DNA of 63,931 nucleotides from Paracoccaceae bacterium (GTDB lineage Bacteria; Pseudomonadota; Alphaproteobacteria; Rhodobacterales; Rhodobacteraceae). This document shows, one piece after another, positions 10,028 to 19,084 of the stretch. The position numbers and the translations under genes are program-made. Below the pieces are notes generated by a model that was not told the origin of the DNA, searched no databases, and worked only from the letters and a program-made list of their open reading frames with translations. Location: assembly GCA_024742835.1 (NCBI GenBank), contig JANSXS010000016.1, forward strand, positions 1-63,931, given 5' to 3'. Within the stretch, counting starts at the first letter, position 1, and every line of letters begins with the position of its first letter.

Positions 10028-10045
10028 CCGAACTTCGGCGGCTAT
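10024..10045 (+). terminator. hairpin at the end of the 9791 gene
   Basis: ATAGCCG (10024-10030) pairs perfectly with CGGCTAT (10039-10045). The stem overlaps the stop codon and is followed only by GTTTG, so it is at best a weak intrinsic terminator. Confidence 0.35.
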
Positions 10046-10154
10046 GTTTGCGTGATGTGCTCCGCCGGGCAATGGTCACTTCAATCGGGCGGAAATCGGC
10101 CAGGGCTGCTCCCAGAACTTCCCAACACTCCCTGCCGATCACAAGGAACCATCC

Positions 10155-10436
10155 ATGACAAACGCAGAGCGATCCCCAGAAAAAACCCACTATATCTGCC
10201 AGACTTACGTTGAAACGAACGCTGGGCGCAGCGGGCAGACTGGCCTGAAAATTGCCAAGCAACTTGAATATTCCACAGCTTCAGAAGCACAAAACAGAGC
10301 CGAACGAGAGGCTCAATCAGAGGATTGCGCAGGCGCGGACGCCTACATGGTGACGGAAGATCCAGCCAGTGGAGAAGTTGGCGAACCGAGCTTCCTCGTG
10401 AGGCTTGGGAAGGTTCCAGAACTTGACGATTTCTAG
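10155..10436 (+). CDS. hypothetical protein (93 aa)
   Basis: ATG 10155 follows AAGGAA. The protein has an N-terminal strand pair (HYICQTYVETNAG), a central Glu/Arg/Ala-rich helix (ASEAQNRAEREAQSE) and a C-terminal strand ending SFLVRLGKVPELDDF. It is acidic, soluble and short, with two cysteines. I recognise no family. It lies alone between the 78-residue basic protein and the transglutaminase-like gene. Confidence 0.55.
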   Translation: MTNAERSPEKTHYICQTYVETNAGRSGQTGLKIAKQLEYSTASEAQNRAEREAQSEDCAGADAYMVTEDPASGEVGEPSFLVRLGKVPELDDF

Positions 10437-10513
10437 AATCCTGAAAATGGCGGCCGTCTACCGGGACTTCCGGCTCTCCGACGGGGCGTGCAGTCTTGGT
10501 CGGTGATCGTGAC

Positions 10514-11347
10514 ATGACAAAGCGCGGCCGCGCTTCTGGCATGCGGGTCAGCATAGGGTGTCGTCTGCGATACAGCTTCCCCCAGCCGACGCCGCTGATC
10601 GCGTTGCTGAACGTCCACTATTCGCGCTTCGGCGACCTGGACCGCGCGGACTATCTTGTGACCTCCCCCAGCGTGTCGCTCGAAAGCTACCGGGATGGCT
10701 TCGGCAACTGGTGTACCCGCATGCTGGCTCCGGAGGGCGACTTCACCCTGTCGACAGACGGCATCTTCCGCGATACCGGCCAGCCCGATCCCGTCTTTCC
10801 TGATGCGCAGCAGCACGCGGTTCAGGATCTGCCGTTCGAGACACTCGTGTTCCTGCAGGGGAGCCGGTATTGCGATACCGATCTTCTTTCGGAGGAAGCC
10901 TGGCGACTTTTCGAGACCACGGAACCCGGTTGGTCCCGCGTCCAGGCGATCTGCGATTTCGTGCACGGTCATGTCCGCTTCGACTACATGCAGGCGAAAG
11001 CGACGCGCACCGCATCGCAGACGATGGTTGAGCGACAGGGCGTCTGCCGCGATTTTGCCCATCTCGCTATCGCCTTGTGTCGCTGCATGAATATTCCGGC
11101 ACGTTACTGCACCGGATATCTGAGCGATATCGGTGAACCGCTGCCTCATCCGCTTGGCGACTTCGCCGCATGGATGGAGGTCTTTCTCGCTGGTGAATGG
11201 CACATGTTCGACCCGCGCAACAACAAACCGCGGTTTGCGAGAATTCTGATCGCGCGCGGCCGCGATGCCGCCGATGTGCCTTTGACCCAGACATTCGGTG
11301 AAAATACGTTAATGGAATTCAAGGTCTGGACGGATGAATTGGCCTGA
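10514..11347 (+). CDS. transglutaminase-like protein lacking the usual HAW histidine
   Basis: An N-terminal beta-rich domain (about residues 10-110) precedes a transglutaminase-like core with the nucleophile Cys 178 in QGVCRDFAHLAIALCR and Asp 233 in MFDPRN. In the usual HAWVE motif the His is Ala 219 (DFAAWMEVF); His 230 sits ten residues on. Members of this branch often carry Ser or Ala there, so it may use another His or be non-catalytic. The start is uncertain: ATG 10514 is chosen, but ATG 10544 and a TTG at 10496 are also possible, none with a strong site. A second family member with a complete triad is at 12442. Confidence 0.8.
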   Translation: MTKRGRASGMRVSIGCRLRYSFPQPTPLIALLNVHYSRFGDLDRADYLVTSPSVSLESYRDGFGNWCTRMLAPEGDFTLSTDGIFRDTGQPDPVFPDAQQHAVQDLPFETLVFLQGSRYCDTDLLSEEAWRLFETTEPGWSRVQAICDFVHGHVRFDYMQAKATRTASQTMVERQGVCRDFAHLAIALCRCMNIPARYCTGYLSDIGEPLPHPLGDFAAWMEVFLAGEWHMFDPRNNKPRFARILIARGRDAADVPLTQTFGENTLMEFKVWTDELA

Positions 11348-11479
11348 TTGATCTTGGCCTTTTTTTCGATAGACCATCGTAAATCACGTCGCCAATCCCC
11401 ATATATTAAGTACCGATGTCAAACATCCCGGTCCGTCATGGATGAGGAGTTGGCGCCGGCCAATCAAAGGATTGATGAC

Positions 11480-11608
11480 ATGTCCTTCAAGGACCTGACC
11501 GCCAGGGCTGCGGCCGCATTGAAGCTGAAGCCTGCAGAGACCCCTTCCGAAGAGAACGAGACCAAGCCCGCCGGCAAGGAAGCCCCAGCGAAACAAGAGA
11601 CATCTTGA
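11480..11608 (+). CDS. short conserved protein (42 aa)
   Basis: ATG 11480 follows AAAGGA, and the reading MSFKDLTARAAAALKLKP looks like a short helix with a Lys/Glu/Pro/Ala tail. An alternative start at 11438 would add 14 residues but lacks a clear site. Very small proteins of this form are found in rhizobia and Rhodobacterales without a known role. Confidence 0.5.
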   Translation: MSFKDLTARAAAALKLKPAETPSEENETKPAGKEAPAKQETS

Positions 11609-11622
11609 GGCCTGCGCAGGCT

Positions 11623-11648
11623 GCGCGCCCCATCCCCGAGGGGCGCGC
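11623..11648 (+). terminator. strong GC hairpin between two small genes
   Basis: GCGCGCCCC (11623-11631) pairs perfectly with GGGGCGCGC (11640-11648) across an 8-base loop. No T-run follows. It could stop transcription weakly, act as an mRNA stability element, or separate the 42-residue gene from the next one. Confidence 0.4.
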
Positions 11649-11677
11649 GAACAACAGAAACAGTAAGGGAGAGGATC

Positions 11678-12217
11678 ATGCCGATGGAAGATCTGACGAG
11701 CAGGACCGTTGCGGTTTTCGTCCGACCGTTCACAGTTCCAGGCTTTGCCGAGACGCTCCCGGCAGGAGAGTACGAGATCGAGACGGAGTTGGTTTCACCC
11801 CCAGATCAAGAGGATCCCGAAGCGTGGAAGGCCTCCGTCCTTGTAAAGCTTCACCCCCGAACATCGCATCCAGGACTTGCGCGGACACTGATCGTTTCAC
11901 TTGCCGACCTGGACCACGCACGTGCGAGGGACAAGCTGACGGGTAAGGCGTTGTCCGATTTCTTCCTCGAGGAAATGCTGGCGGATCCGATGGTGCGCCT
12001 CGTGATGGAGGCCGATGGCGTCTCCGAAGCACATCTGCGGCATCTCTATTCAGGCCGCGGGACGCCCGATCCCGATCTGAATGTGCCGGCGTCGACGACG
12101 ACCACCCAAAGGAACCGGGACGATGTGTCAATCCGGGCCGCCGAAAACGAAGGCATGCCTTCAATATCGGAAACACTGTCGCGATCGCTAGGCCGCCAAG
12201 TCGCGGGACAGACTTGA
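11678..12217 (+). CDS. LPAGEYE-motif protein, paralogue of the gene at 5173
   Basis: The 179 residues open with a block like that in the 5173 product (PFTVPGFAETLPAGEYEIETE) and a matching strand-rich second part (SVLVKLHPRTSHPG...TLIVSLADLD). A helical extension (FFLEEMLADPMVRLVMEADG) and a C-terminal tail with SIRAAENEGMP follow. The ATG has GGGAGAGG upstream. The stop overlaps the zinc-ribbon gene by one base. No known function; cytoplasmic by composition. Confidence 0.65.
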   Translation: MPMEDLTSRTVAVFVRPFTVPGFAETLPAGEYEIETELVSPPDQEDPEAWKASVLVKLHPRTSHPGLARTLIVSLADLDHARARDKLTGKALSDFFLEEMLADPMVRLVMEADGVSEAHLRHLYSGRGTPDPDLNVPASTTTTQRNRDDVSIRAAENEGMPSISETLSRSLGRQVAGQT

Positions 12218-12426
12218 TGTCGGACGAGGCCATGGCCGAAGGCGAACGGCTATACATTACGACCGTTCGGGCCCGGCGCGACGTTCCGCAGGAACGCCAA
12301 TGCCTGCGGTGCGAAACCCTTTTCTGGAGCGAAGGGTTCGGAGAGCGGATCTGTCGGCGCTGCAAGGGATTGAACGCTTGGCGAAACGCCGTGCCCGATA
12401 GCTCCGGGTCATCGCGCCGCCGCTGA
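12217..12426 (+). CDS. small zinc-ribbon protein (69 aa)
   Basis: Two CxxC knuckles (QCLRCETLFW and ICRRCKGLNAW) spaced by about 16 residues form a rubredoxin-like zinc ribbon. The C-terminus is Ser/Arg-rich. The start ATG overlaps the preceding TGA by one base, so it is translationally coupled to the LPAGEYE protein. It may bind nucleic acid or a protein partner; no specific role is known. Confidence 0.7.
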   Translation: MSDEAMAEGERLYITTVRARRDVPQERQCLRCETLFWSEGFGERICRRCKGLNAWRNAVPDSSGSSRRR

Positions 12427-12441
12427 TCCGCATCGACTTGC

Positions 12442-13401
12442 GTGCCGTCTTGCTCGAACCACACTGGACCCCAAATTTTGGCCTGCCTCGACATCCTTCA
12501 CACGACAACCTACCGATACCGTCAGGCGGTCTCTCTCGGACCGCACAGGCTAATGCTGCGTCCACGCGAAACGCGTGAGTTGCGTCTTTTCTCGCACGAT
12601 CTGTCTATTGCGCCGACGGCAGCCGTTACCTGGGCGCATGATGTGGCCGGCAACGCCATCGCCACCGCCGTCTTTGATGTTCCCACAGATCATCTGTTTA
12701 TCGAGAGCCGCGCCAACGTGGAACTGACCGCGCCAGCCTGGCCGGTCTTTGCCATCGCGGCCTTGGCCAACCAGTACCCCTTTGTCTACGCAGCCGACGA
12801 ATGGACGGACCTTGGTGCGTTGACGGTGCCGCAATACTGCGATGTCGATGGCCGCCTTGCCAGATGGATCGACGGCTTTGTCATGGCGCGCCCGACCGAC
12901 ACGCTGTCTTTTCTGAAGGACATCAGCAATGGCGTGTTCACGCAGATTTCCTATCAGAGCCGCGATGACGAAGGTACCCAGTCGCCGATCGAGACTCTCG
13001 ACCGGGGATGGGGCTCGTGTCGCGATTTTGCGGTGCTGCTTGCAGAGGCAGCCCGCCGTCTTGGCCTGGGGGCCCGCATCGTCTCGGGCTATCTCTCCGA
13101 CCCCGAAACAAGCCTCGTTGGGTCGGCGGGTTCAGGATCTACACATGCCTGGGTCGAGATATTCATCCCTGGCGCCGGTTGGATTGCTTTCGATCCAACG
13201 AACCGGAGCGTCGGGTCCGGAAACTTAATACCGCTCGCTGTGGCCCGGAACATCGCGCAGGTCACCCCAGTGGCAGGCACGTTCCTTGGTTCGAATTCCG
13301 ATCTGCTTTCGATGGAAGTAGTGGTGAGGGTGGAGAATGCTTCGTCCCCAAACGACTCGTTTCTAGCCCAAAGCGGCAGGGTGGACATCGCGCCTGTCTG
13401 A
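12442..13401 (+). CDS. transglutaminase-like cysteine protease family protein with N-terminal beta domain
   Basis: The 319-residue protein has the bacterial transglutaminase N-terminal domain (from about [21 protein letters not shown]) and a catalytic core with a complete triad: Cys 193 in WGSCRDFA, His 235 in STHAWVEIF and Asp 251 in AFDPTN. Such proteins are probably cytoplasmic proteases or peptide-modifying enzymes. No signal peptide is visible. The start is uncertain: GTG 12442 is the longest, and a TTG at 12478 would fit the usual domain start better. It is the last island gene before dusA. Confidence 0.85.
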   Translation: MPSCSNHTGPQILACLDILHTTTYRYRQAVSLGPHRLMLRPRETRELRLFSHDLSIAPTAAVTWAHDVAGNAIATAVFDVPTDHLFIESRANVELTAPAWPVFAIAALANQYPFVYAADEWTDLGALTVPQYCDVDGRLARWIDGFVMARPTDTLSFLKDISNGVFTQISYQSRDDEGTQSPIETLDRGWGSCRDFAVLLAEAARRLGLGARIVSGYLSDPETSLVGSAGSGSTHAWVEIFIPGAGWIAFDPTNRSVGSGNLIPLAVARNIAQVTPVAGTFLGSNSDLLSMEVVVRVENASSPNDSFLAQSGRVDIAPV

Positions 13402-13821
13402 TGACGTCAAGTCTGATAGACTTGCAGAGTCCAGTCTTAGCCAATTAACATCAATAGCTTAGCTTATGGAGAAGGTTCAACGCCGGTCGCGTTCCCTCCA
13501 GCATTCGCCCATCAAACCAGTTTTTTTAGGGCGCTCTCGGATTTCTTCTGGAGGAGTGGATTGAATCTGTTTTTGAACCAATAGGTTACGGAGTTGGCGT
13601 GCACGTAAGTAGCACACGGGATTGCACGGTTTGGTAGGATTGTTTGAAACCGCACTTTCACAAAAGACACCGGATGAATTAGGCGTCCCTTTTGACAAAT
13701 CTACCCTATTGCCGCCGTTTGCACGTCTTTGCTCTCGGGGGGGTAGACTGCCCCAATTCGTGTGCAGTATGTGTGCAACATGGTCCCGAAAACCTGATGG
13801 CGGGCCATAGGAGAGCTAAGA
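13402..13821. other. right junction of the dusA island, no gene
   Basis: About 420 bp. It contains a perfect 7-bp stem (CAAGTCT 13408-13414, AGACTTG 13418-13424) just after the transglutaminase stop. Block GTGTGCAGTATGTGTGCA lies at 13760-13777, 62 bp before dusA, with a near-identical block at 133-150. No integrase or integrase fragment can be read here, although dusA-targeting elements usually carry one close to this end. Confidence 0.5.
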
Positions 13822-14820
13822 ATGCCCAACAACGCAGCCACTGCGGCAGCGAGATTATCTTGTGCGCCGATGATGGATTGGACCGACCGCCATTGCAGGT
13901 ATCTGCATCGCTGCCTCTCGCGGCGGGCCTTGCTCTATACCGAGATGGTCACTGCGCCGGCGCTTGTGCGGGGCGGGGCTGTGCATCTGTTGGAGTACGG
14001 CCCCGAGGAGCATCCCGTGGCTTTGCAACTTGGCGGGTCGGACCCAGCGGAGCTGGCGCAGGCGGCACGGCTTGGCGCGCAGGCGGGCTATGACGAGATC
14101 AACCTCAATGTGGGCTGTCCCAGCGACCGGGTGCAATCGGGCACCTTCGGGGCGGTGCTGATGACGGATCCGGGTCTTGTGGCCGCGTGTTGTGCGGCCA
14201 TGCGCGATGCGGTGGATGTCGAGATCACCGTGAAATGCCGTATCGGCGTTGATGATCAGGACCCTGAATACGTGCTCCCTGAATTCCTTGCCCGGATCGT
14301 GGCCGCCGGAGTGGAACGCGTGTCGATCCATGCGCGCAAGGCGTGGCTTCAGGGGCTCAGCCCCAAGGAAAACCGCGATGTGCCGCCGTTGGATTACGAT
14401 CTGGTGCATCGGATGAAACAGCTTTTTCCGAACCTGCATATTTCCGTCAATGGCGGGATCGAGACGCTGGACGAGGCCTGCGCGCGGCTGGAGGGCGGGC
14501 TGGACGGGGTGATGATCGGGCGCGCGGCCTATCACCGGCCGGTCGACATCCTGGGCAGCGCGGATCGCCGGATTTTCGGCCTCGATGTGCCTGATCGCAC
14601 CGCCGAGGATGCCGTCGTGGCGATGTTGCCCTATATCGAGGCGCATCTGGCCAAGGGTGGCAAGCTGCATCAGGTCACGCGCCACATGCTGGGGTTGTTT
14701 GCCGGGCGGCCGGGCGCGCGGGCGTGGCGGCGTAACCTGTCGGAAAACGTCACCCGCCCCGGCGCGGGGCCGGAGCTGGTGGAAGAGGCGTTGCAAGAGG
14801 TGACGGGAGCGATGGTGTGA
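13822..14820 (+). CDS. dusA: tRNA-dihydrouridine synthase A
   Basis: This flavoenzyme reduces uridine 20/20a in the tRNA D-loop using NADPH. The 332 residues show the N-terminal signature APMMDWTDRHCR, the active-site Cys 99 in LNVGCPSDRVQSG, and the FMN-binding ISVNGGIET and DGVMIGRAAY motifs. Length is normal for DusA. The first codons may have been supplied by the inserted element, since a divergent copy of the same 5' end sits at 195. The stop overlaps the next gene by four bases. Confidence 0.95.
   Translation: MPNNAATAAARLSCAPMMDWTDRHCRYLHRCLSRRALLYTEMVTAPALVRGGAVHLLEYGPEEHPVALQLGGSDPAELAQAARLGAQAGYDEINLNVGCPSDRVQSGTFGAVLMTDPGLVAACCAAMRDAVDVEITVKCRIGVDDQDPEYVLPEFLARIVAAGVERVSIHARKAWLQGLSPKENRDVPPLDYDLVHRMKQLFPNLHISVNGGIETLDEACARLEGGLDGVMIGRAAYHRPVDILGSADRRIFGLDVPDRTAEDAVVAMLPYIEAHLAKGGKLHQVTRHMLGLFAGRPGARAWRRNLSENVTRPGAGPELVEEALQEVTGAMV
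13864..13881. other. putative attachment-site core, right end of dusA island
   Basis: GCGCCGATGATGGATTGG encodes the APMMDW motif of intact dusA and is repeated, with one substitution and one deletion, at 237-253. The distance between the two starts is 13,627 bp, which would be the approximate element length. Confidence 0.6.
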
Positions 14821-15602
14821 GCGAGGATCTGACGCGGCAAGGTTGGGCGCTGTTTCCGGCAGAGCAAGCCGTGCGGGATTGGGCGGAGGCGGCGCGTATC
14901 GCCGCTGTGCAAAGCGTGGCTGATCCCGGTCAGGCTCTGGGGCTGGTCTGTGAGGGGACGTGGTTCGTGGGCGTCGATGCGCTGCCCAATGATGCAGCGG
15001 GCGCGGTGCCGGGCGGGCCTGCGCTGACAGGAGTGGCATTTGATGTGGCATCCACCCTTTACGGCAGGTTGCCGCTGCACAAGGGGCAGGTGTCGGTCGT
15101 CTATCCCGGCTATCCGCGCCCGCGCGACGGCGAAAGCGAGGCGGCCTTCGGCTACCGCAAGCGGCGCGATGCGGCGCATGTGGACGGGCTTTTGCCCACC
15201 GGGCCTGACCGGCGGCGGCACCTGCTGGAGCGGCACGCCTATATCCTTGGACTGCCGTTGACGCAGAGCGGGGCAGGGGCCAGCCCCCTGACGATCTGGC
15301 AGGGCAGTCACCATGTGATGCGCCGGGCCTTTTCGGCCGCGCTCAAGGGCGTGGACCCATCGGATTGGGGCAAGTTTGATCTGACCGATATCTACAAGGC
15401 GACGCGGCGCGAGGTGTTCGAGACCTGCCCGCGCCGTCTTGTGACTGCCGCACCGGGGGAGGCTTATCTTGTACACCGGCTTGCGCTGCACGGCGTTGCA
15501 CCGTGGGAAGATGGCGCAGAGGCATCCGAAGAGGGACGGATGATCGCCTATTTCCGTCCCGAATGGCCCGATCCGGGCGATGAGTGGCTGACCGCGCCGT
15601 AA
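14817..15602 (+). CDS. phytanoyl-CoA dioxygenase-like protein
   Basis: The 261-residue sequence has the facial-triad layout of Fe(II)/2-oxoglutarate oxygenases: HxD at His 121/Asp 123 (DAAHVDG), a distal His in LVHRLALHGVAPW near residue 220, and a following Arg (GRMIAYFRP) that could hold 2-oxoglutarate. Members are widespread in Roseobacters with unknown substrate. It starts at GTG 14817, overlapping the dusA stop by four bases (GTGA), so the two are co-translated. Confidence 0.7.
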   Translation: MSEDLTRQGWALFPAEQAVRDWAEAARIAAVQSVADPGQALGLVCEGTWFVGVDALPNDAAGAVPGGPALTGVAFDVASTLYGRLPLHKGQVSVVYPGYPRPRDGESEAAFGYRKRRDAAHVDGLLPTGPDRRRHLLERHAYILGLPLTQSGAGASPLTIWQGSHHVMRRAFSAALKGVDPSDWGKFDLTDIYKATRREVFETCPRRLVTAAPGEAYLVHRLALHGVAPWEDGAEASEEGRMIAYFRPEWPDPGDEWLTAP

Positions 15603-15700
15603 CGCGTTTCACGTAAAATATTACGGCGTGTTGCGCTTGAATGGAAATGCCCGCCCCGGCCCCGAGCCGGGGTGTTGGATTTGATCCGGTGTGGCCAGGC

Positions 15701-15937
15701 TTAACCGCGTTTGAGCCGCGCCGCGCGACCGCCCCGGCGCTTGCGCAGGTCTGGCGCGCGGTCCGGCAGGGTGGCCATGATCTCGCGCCGTTCCTCGGGC
15801 GTCATGCGCGACCAGCGCGCGATCTCGTCCATGGTCCGGTAACAGCCGGTGCAGATCCGCGCCTCTGGATGCACCACACAGATGCGCACGCAGGGGCTTT
15901 CGATCTCGTCGCGTTTCCAGACGGTGGGTTGGGTCAC
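15701..15937 (-). CDS. DUF1289 protein
   Basis: A 78-residue protein with the DUF1289 cysteine pattern (SPCVRICVVHPEARICTGCYRTMDEI), which could bind a metal, followed by a helix (WSRMTPEERREIM) and a basic Arg/Lys tail. Function unknown. Its start overlaps the ruvX stop by four bases, so it is the third gene of a ccmI-ruvX-DUF1289 run on this strand. Confidence 0.9.
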   Translation of the reverse strand: MTQPTVWKRDEIESPCVRICVVHPEARICTGCYRTMDEIARWSRMTPEERREIMATLPDRAPDLRKRRGGRAARLKRG

Positions 15938-16410
15938 GTCTCTGCCCTCATGTGCTGCAGGCGATCCAGCGCCCCTTGCAGGATATACGCCGCCGCCACC
16001 GCGTCGATCACTTCGGAACGACGCTTTCGGGTCATATCGGCCTCGATCAGTGCTCTTTCTGCCGCAACCGTCGACAGCCGTTCGTCCCAGAAGGTGATCG
16101 GCAGGTCGGTCAGCGCCTGCAGATTGCGCGCAAAGGCTCGGGTGGATTGTGCGCGCGGCCCCTCGCTGCCATCCATGTTGCGCGGCAGGCCAAGGATAAT
16201 CCCTCCGGCGTTGCGACCAACGGCGATCTCCATCAGGCGCGCGGCATCCAGCCCGAACTTCTTGCGCTTGATCGTCTCTACCGGGTTGGCCGAGGATAAA
16301 AGCCCGTCTGACGCGGCGACACCGATGGTCTTGGTGCCCAGATCAAGCCCCAGCACAGGGCACCCGCGCGACAGGGCCGGTGCGAAATCCGCGATATCCT
16401 CAAGGATCAT
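15934..16410 (-). CDS. ruvX: RuvX/YqgF, pre-16S rRNA nuclease / Holliday junction resolvase homologue
   Basis: The 158 residues fold as an RNase-H-like nuclease with catalytic acids at Asp 23 (GLDLGTKTIGVA), Glu in FWDERLST and Asp in IDAVAAAYIL. In E. coli the family matures the 5' end of 16S rRNA; the Holliday-junction role is older annotation. The first 17 residues extend beyond the usual start, so the N-terminus may be shorter. It overlaps both neighbours by four bases. Confidence 0.92.
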   Translation of the reverse strand: MILEDIADFAPALSRGCPVLGLDLGTKTIGVAASDGLLSSANPVETIKRKKFGLDAARLMEIAVGRNAGGIILGLPRNMDGSEGPRAQSTRAFARNLQALTDLPITFWDERLSTVAAERALIEADMTRKRRSEVIDAVAAAYILQGALDRLQHMRAET

Positions 16411-17648
16411 TCGGCAAGGCCCGCCTGTTTGGCGGCATTGGTTATCAGCGACAGCGCCATCGGATCATCGGCGAAAATACCGCGCGCCTCTGTCATGGCG
16501 GCGCGGGCCTTGTCGGCCTGTCCGAGCACGGCATAGGCATTGACCAGCCGCGCCCATTCGCCCGCGCTGCCGCCCTCGGCCTCGATCCGCGCCGAAAGCT
16601 GCGCGACCATGCCTTCGATCATGGCTGCGCGATCCTCTGGCGACATGTCGCCTGCGGCGTCGATATCGGCCAGGCTTGGCCCCGGTGCGGCGGGTGCGCC
16701 CGACTCGGGGGGCAGTTCGTACCGCTGCACGCCTGCGCGCCAGGCCAGTTCCTCGATCCGCGCACGGATCAGTGGCGTCCAGGGCGCGTCCGCCGTGCTT
16801 TCGCGCAGCAGCTCGTCCCACAGGCGAAAGGCCATGTCGGGCCGGTCCACCTGCATGAAATGCAGGCCAAGGTAATAGCGCGCGCGCGGCTCCTTCGGGT
16901 CGCGGGCCAGTACCTGGCGCAGCACCGCTTCGGCCTCTGCGGAGACTTGTCCGCCGGCGGCTGTCACCATCATGTCGGCCAGTTGCGCGTGATCCTCTGC
17001 CGTGGCCGCGTCGGCCTTGACCTTGATGATCTGTTCTTGAGCCTTGCGCGCCGCGACCATGTTGCCAAGCGCCGCCTCGTTGCGCGCCAAAAGTTGTAAC
17101 CCGCGCAGATCGCCGGGCCGTTCCGCCACCGCGCCGCGCAGCTGCGTCATCAGCACAAGGTAATCTTCTTGCACGCCGTCGGGTACTTCGGGTTCGGGCA
17201 TCCGGGCTTCCAGTGCCTCTTGGGTTGGCAGGTTGGCCCGGCGCGTTTCCGCCGCCGCGATCCGCGCCTGCAAGGGCACATCACGATAGCCGGGCGCGCC
17301 CAGTCGATCGTAAACGAAAAACGACCCCGCCCCAAGCGCCACAAAGGCCAGCAGCGCCGCGATCCTGCCGGTCAGCACCGGTTGCGCGCCGCGTTCGCTG
17401 TCTTTTTCCAGCAGCGCATCGGCGATAAGGATACGCCGCGACACCTCGGCGCGGGTCCGCTCCGCGTCTTCGCCAGAGATGATGCCCCGCGCCAGATCGC
17501 GGTCCACCTCGTTGAGCTGATCGCGATACACGCGAAGATCATAGGCCGCCGGCGGCTCGTCGCCGATCCGGCCGCGCAGTATCACAAGTGCCAGCACCGC
17601 GCCGGTCCCCAGCGCCAGAAATCCGACCAATCCCCAGAAAAGCATCAT
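16407..17648 (-). CDS. ccmI: cytochrome c biogenesis protein CcmI
   Basis: The 413-residue protein has an N-terminal membrane segment (LFWGLVGFLALGTGAVLALVIL), a cytoplasmic leucine-zipper-like stretch, a second membrane segment near residue 105 (IAALLAFVALGAGSFFVY), then a periplasmic TPR domain. CcmI chaperones apocytochrome c to the CcmFH haem ligase. The rest of the maturation system (ccmABCDG) is 27 kb away in this window, a split seen in Rhodobacterales. It is the first gene of an operon with ruvX. Confidence 0.92.
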   Translation of the reverse strand: MMLFWGLVGFLALGTGAVLALVILRGRIGDEPPAAYDLRVYRDQLNEVDRDLARGIISGEDAERTRAEVSRRILIADALLEKDSERGAQPVLTGRIAALLAFVALGAGSFFVYDRLGAPGYRDVPLQARIAAAETRRANLPTQEALEARMPEPEVPDGVQEDYLVLMTQLRGAVAERPGDLRGLQLLARNEAALGNMVAARKAQEQIIKVKADAATAEDHAQLADMMVTAAGGQVSAEAEAVLRQVLARDPKEPRARYYLGLHFMQVDRPDMAFRLWDELLRESTADAPWTPLIRARIEELAWRAGVQRYELPPESGAPAAPGPSLADIDAAGDMSPEDRAAMIEGMVAQLSARIEAEGGSAGEWARLVNAYAVLGQADKARAAMTEARGIFADDPMALSLITNAAKQAGLAE

Positions 17649-17839
17649 GTCTCCTCACCCTGTTCTTGCCCATCTAACGACGCCCGCGGCCAAGCAAAAG
17701 GGGCAAGTGGTCACAAGGCCGCGCGCAATGTCGCAAATCAAGCCATTGATGCCGCGTGGAGTGTCTTTGAAACGGCGGTAATATCGCATACCTGACGCAA
17801 CGCGCCACCCGCGATTCCGCCCATTGAATGAGATGCCGC

Positions 17840-19084
17840 ATGAAACGTTATTCCGCCTTCGCCGTCGCCCGTCAGGCCCTCAACCATCATATGGGATGGG
17901 AACGGGCCTGGGCCTCGCCCGAGCCGAAAAAGAAATACGATGCCATCATCATCGGTGCGGGCGGGCACGGGCTTGCCACGGCCTATTACCTTGGCAAGAA
18001 TCACGGGCTGAAAAACGTGGCGATCCTTGAAAAAGGGTGGCTGGGGGGCGGCAACACGGGCCGCAACACCACGATCATCCGCTCGAACTATCTTCAGGAT
18101 GCCTCCGCGGCGCTTTATGAAAAGTCGCGCAGCCTGTACGAGACGCTCAGTCAGGACCTGAACTACAACATCATGTTCAGCCCGCGTGGCGTGATCATGC
18201 TGGCCCAGACCCAGCACGAGGTGCGCGGCTATGAACGCACCGCCCACGCCAACGCGCTGCAAGGGGTCAAGACGGAATTCATCTCGCCCGCCCGCGTCAA
18301 GGAACTGTGCCCGATCATCAATCTGGACGGGCCGCGTTACCCGGTTCTGGGCGGGCTGTGGCAGGCGCGTGGCGGCACGGCGCGCCATGATGCTGTCGCC
18401 TGGGGCTTTGCGCGGGCCTGTTCGGACATGGGCATGGACGTGATCCAGCAATGCGAGGTCACCGGCATCCGTGCCGAGAATGGCAAGGTTGCGGGTGTGA
18501 CAACGAACCGCGGCGATATCGACTGTGACAAGCTGGGCATCGTCGTTGCAGGCCATTCGGGGCATCTGGCCGATATGGCGGGCTTCCGCCTGCCCATCGA
18601 ATCCGTGTCGCTTCAGGCGCTGGTATCGGAACCGATCAAGCCCTGCATGGATGTGGTGGTGATGGCCAACACGGTGCATGGCTACATGTCGCAATCCGAC
18701 AAGGGCGAGATGGTTATCGGCGGTGGCACTGACGGCTACAACAACTACACGCAGCGCGGCTCGTTCCACCATATCGAGGAAACCGTACGCGCGCTGGTCG
18801 AGACCTTTCCGATGGTGTCGCGCCTCAAGATGCTGCGCCAGTGGGGTGGGATCGTGGATGTCACCGGCGACCGCTCGCCGATCCTGTCCAAGACGCCGCT
18901 GGACGGCTGTTTCATCAATTGCGGCTGGGGCACCGGCGGGTTCAAGGCGACCCCCGGCTCTGGCTGGGGCTTTGCGGAACTGATGGCCAAGGGCTATTCG
19001 CCGCTGACCGCCGAATTCGGACTCGACCGCTTCCACGAAGGCCGCTTCATCGACGAAAGTGTCGCGGCGGGGGTGGCGCATTGA
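17840..19084 (+). CDS. soxB: sarcosine oxidase subunit beta
   Basis: The 414 residues carry the FAD-binding GxGxxG motif (AIIIGAGGHGLATAYYLG) and the start RYSAFAVARQAL typical of SoxB of the heterotetrameric enzyme. That enzyme oxidises sarcosine to glycine and, with tetrahydrofolate, makes 5,10-methylene-THF and H2O2. ATG 17840 is chosen over 17828 because it matches the usual N-terminus. It begins the soxB-soxD-soxA-soxG cluster, with a small membrane ORF inserted after it. It serves glycine betaine and sarcosine catabolism. Confidence 0.95.
   Translation: MKRYSAFAVARQALNHHMGWERAWASPEPKKKYDAIIIGAGGHGLATAYYLGKNHGLKNVAILEKGWLGGGNTGRNTTIIRSNYLQDASAALYEKSRSLYETLSQDLNYNIMFSPRGVIMLAQTQHEVRGYERTAHANALQGVKTEFISPARVKELCPIINLDGPRYPVLGGLWQARGGTARHDAVAWGFARACSDMGMDVIQQCEVTGIRAENGKVAGVTTNRGDIDCDKLGIVVAGHSGHLADMAGFRLPIESVSLQALVSEPIKPCMDVVVMANTVHGYMSQSDKGEMVIGGGTDGYNNYTQRGSFHHIEETVRALVETFPMVSRLKMLRQWGGIVDVTGDRSPILSKTPLDGCFINCGWGTGGFKATPGSGWGFAELMAKGYSPLTAEFGLDRFHEGRFIDESVAAGVAH

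Noticed and set aside
13855..15051. Leftward open frame of 398 codons over dusA
   Set aside because: Antisense shadow with Pro/Arg/His-rich composition; dusA is certain on the other strand.
17649..17839. Glycine-type riboswitch upstream of soxB
   Set aside because: I could not find the paired aptamer core elements by eye.
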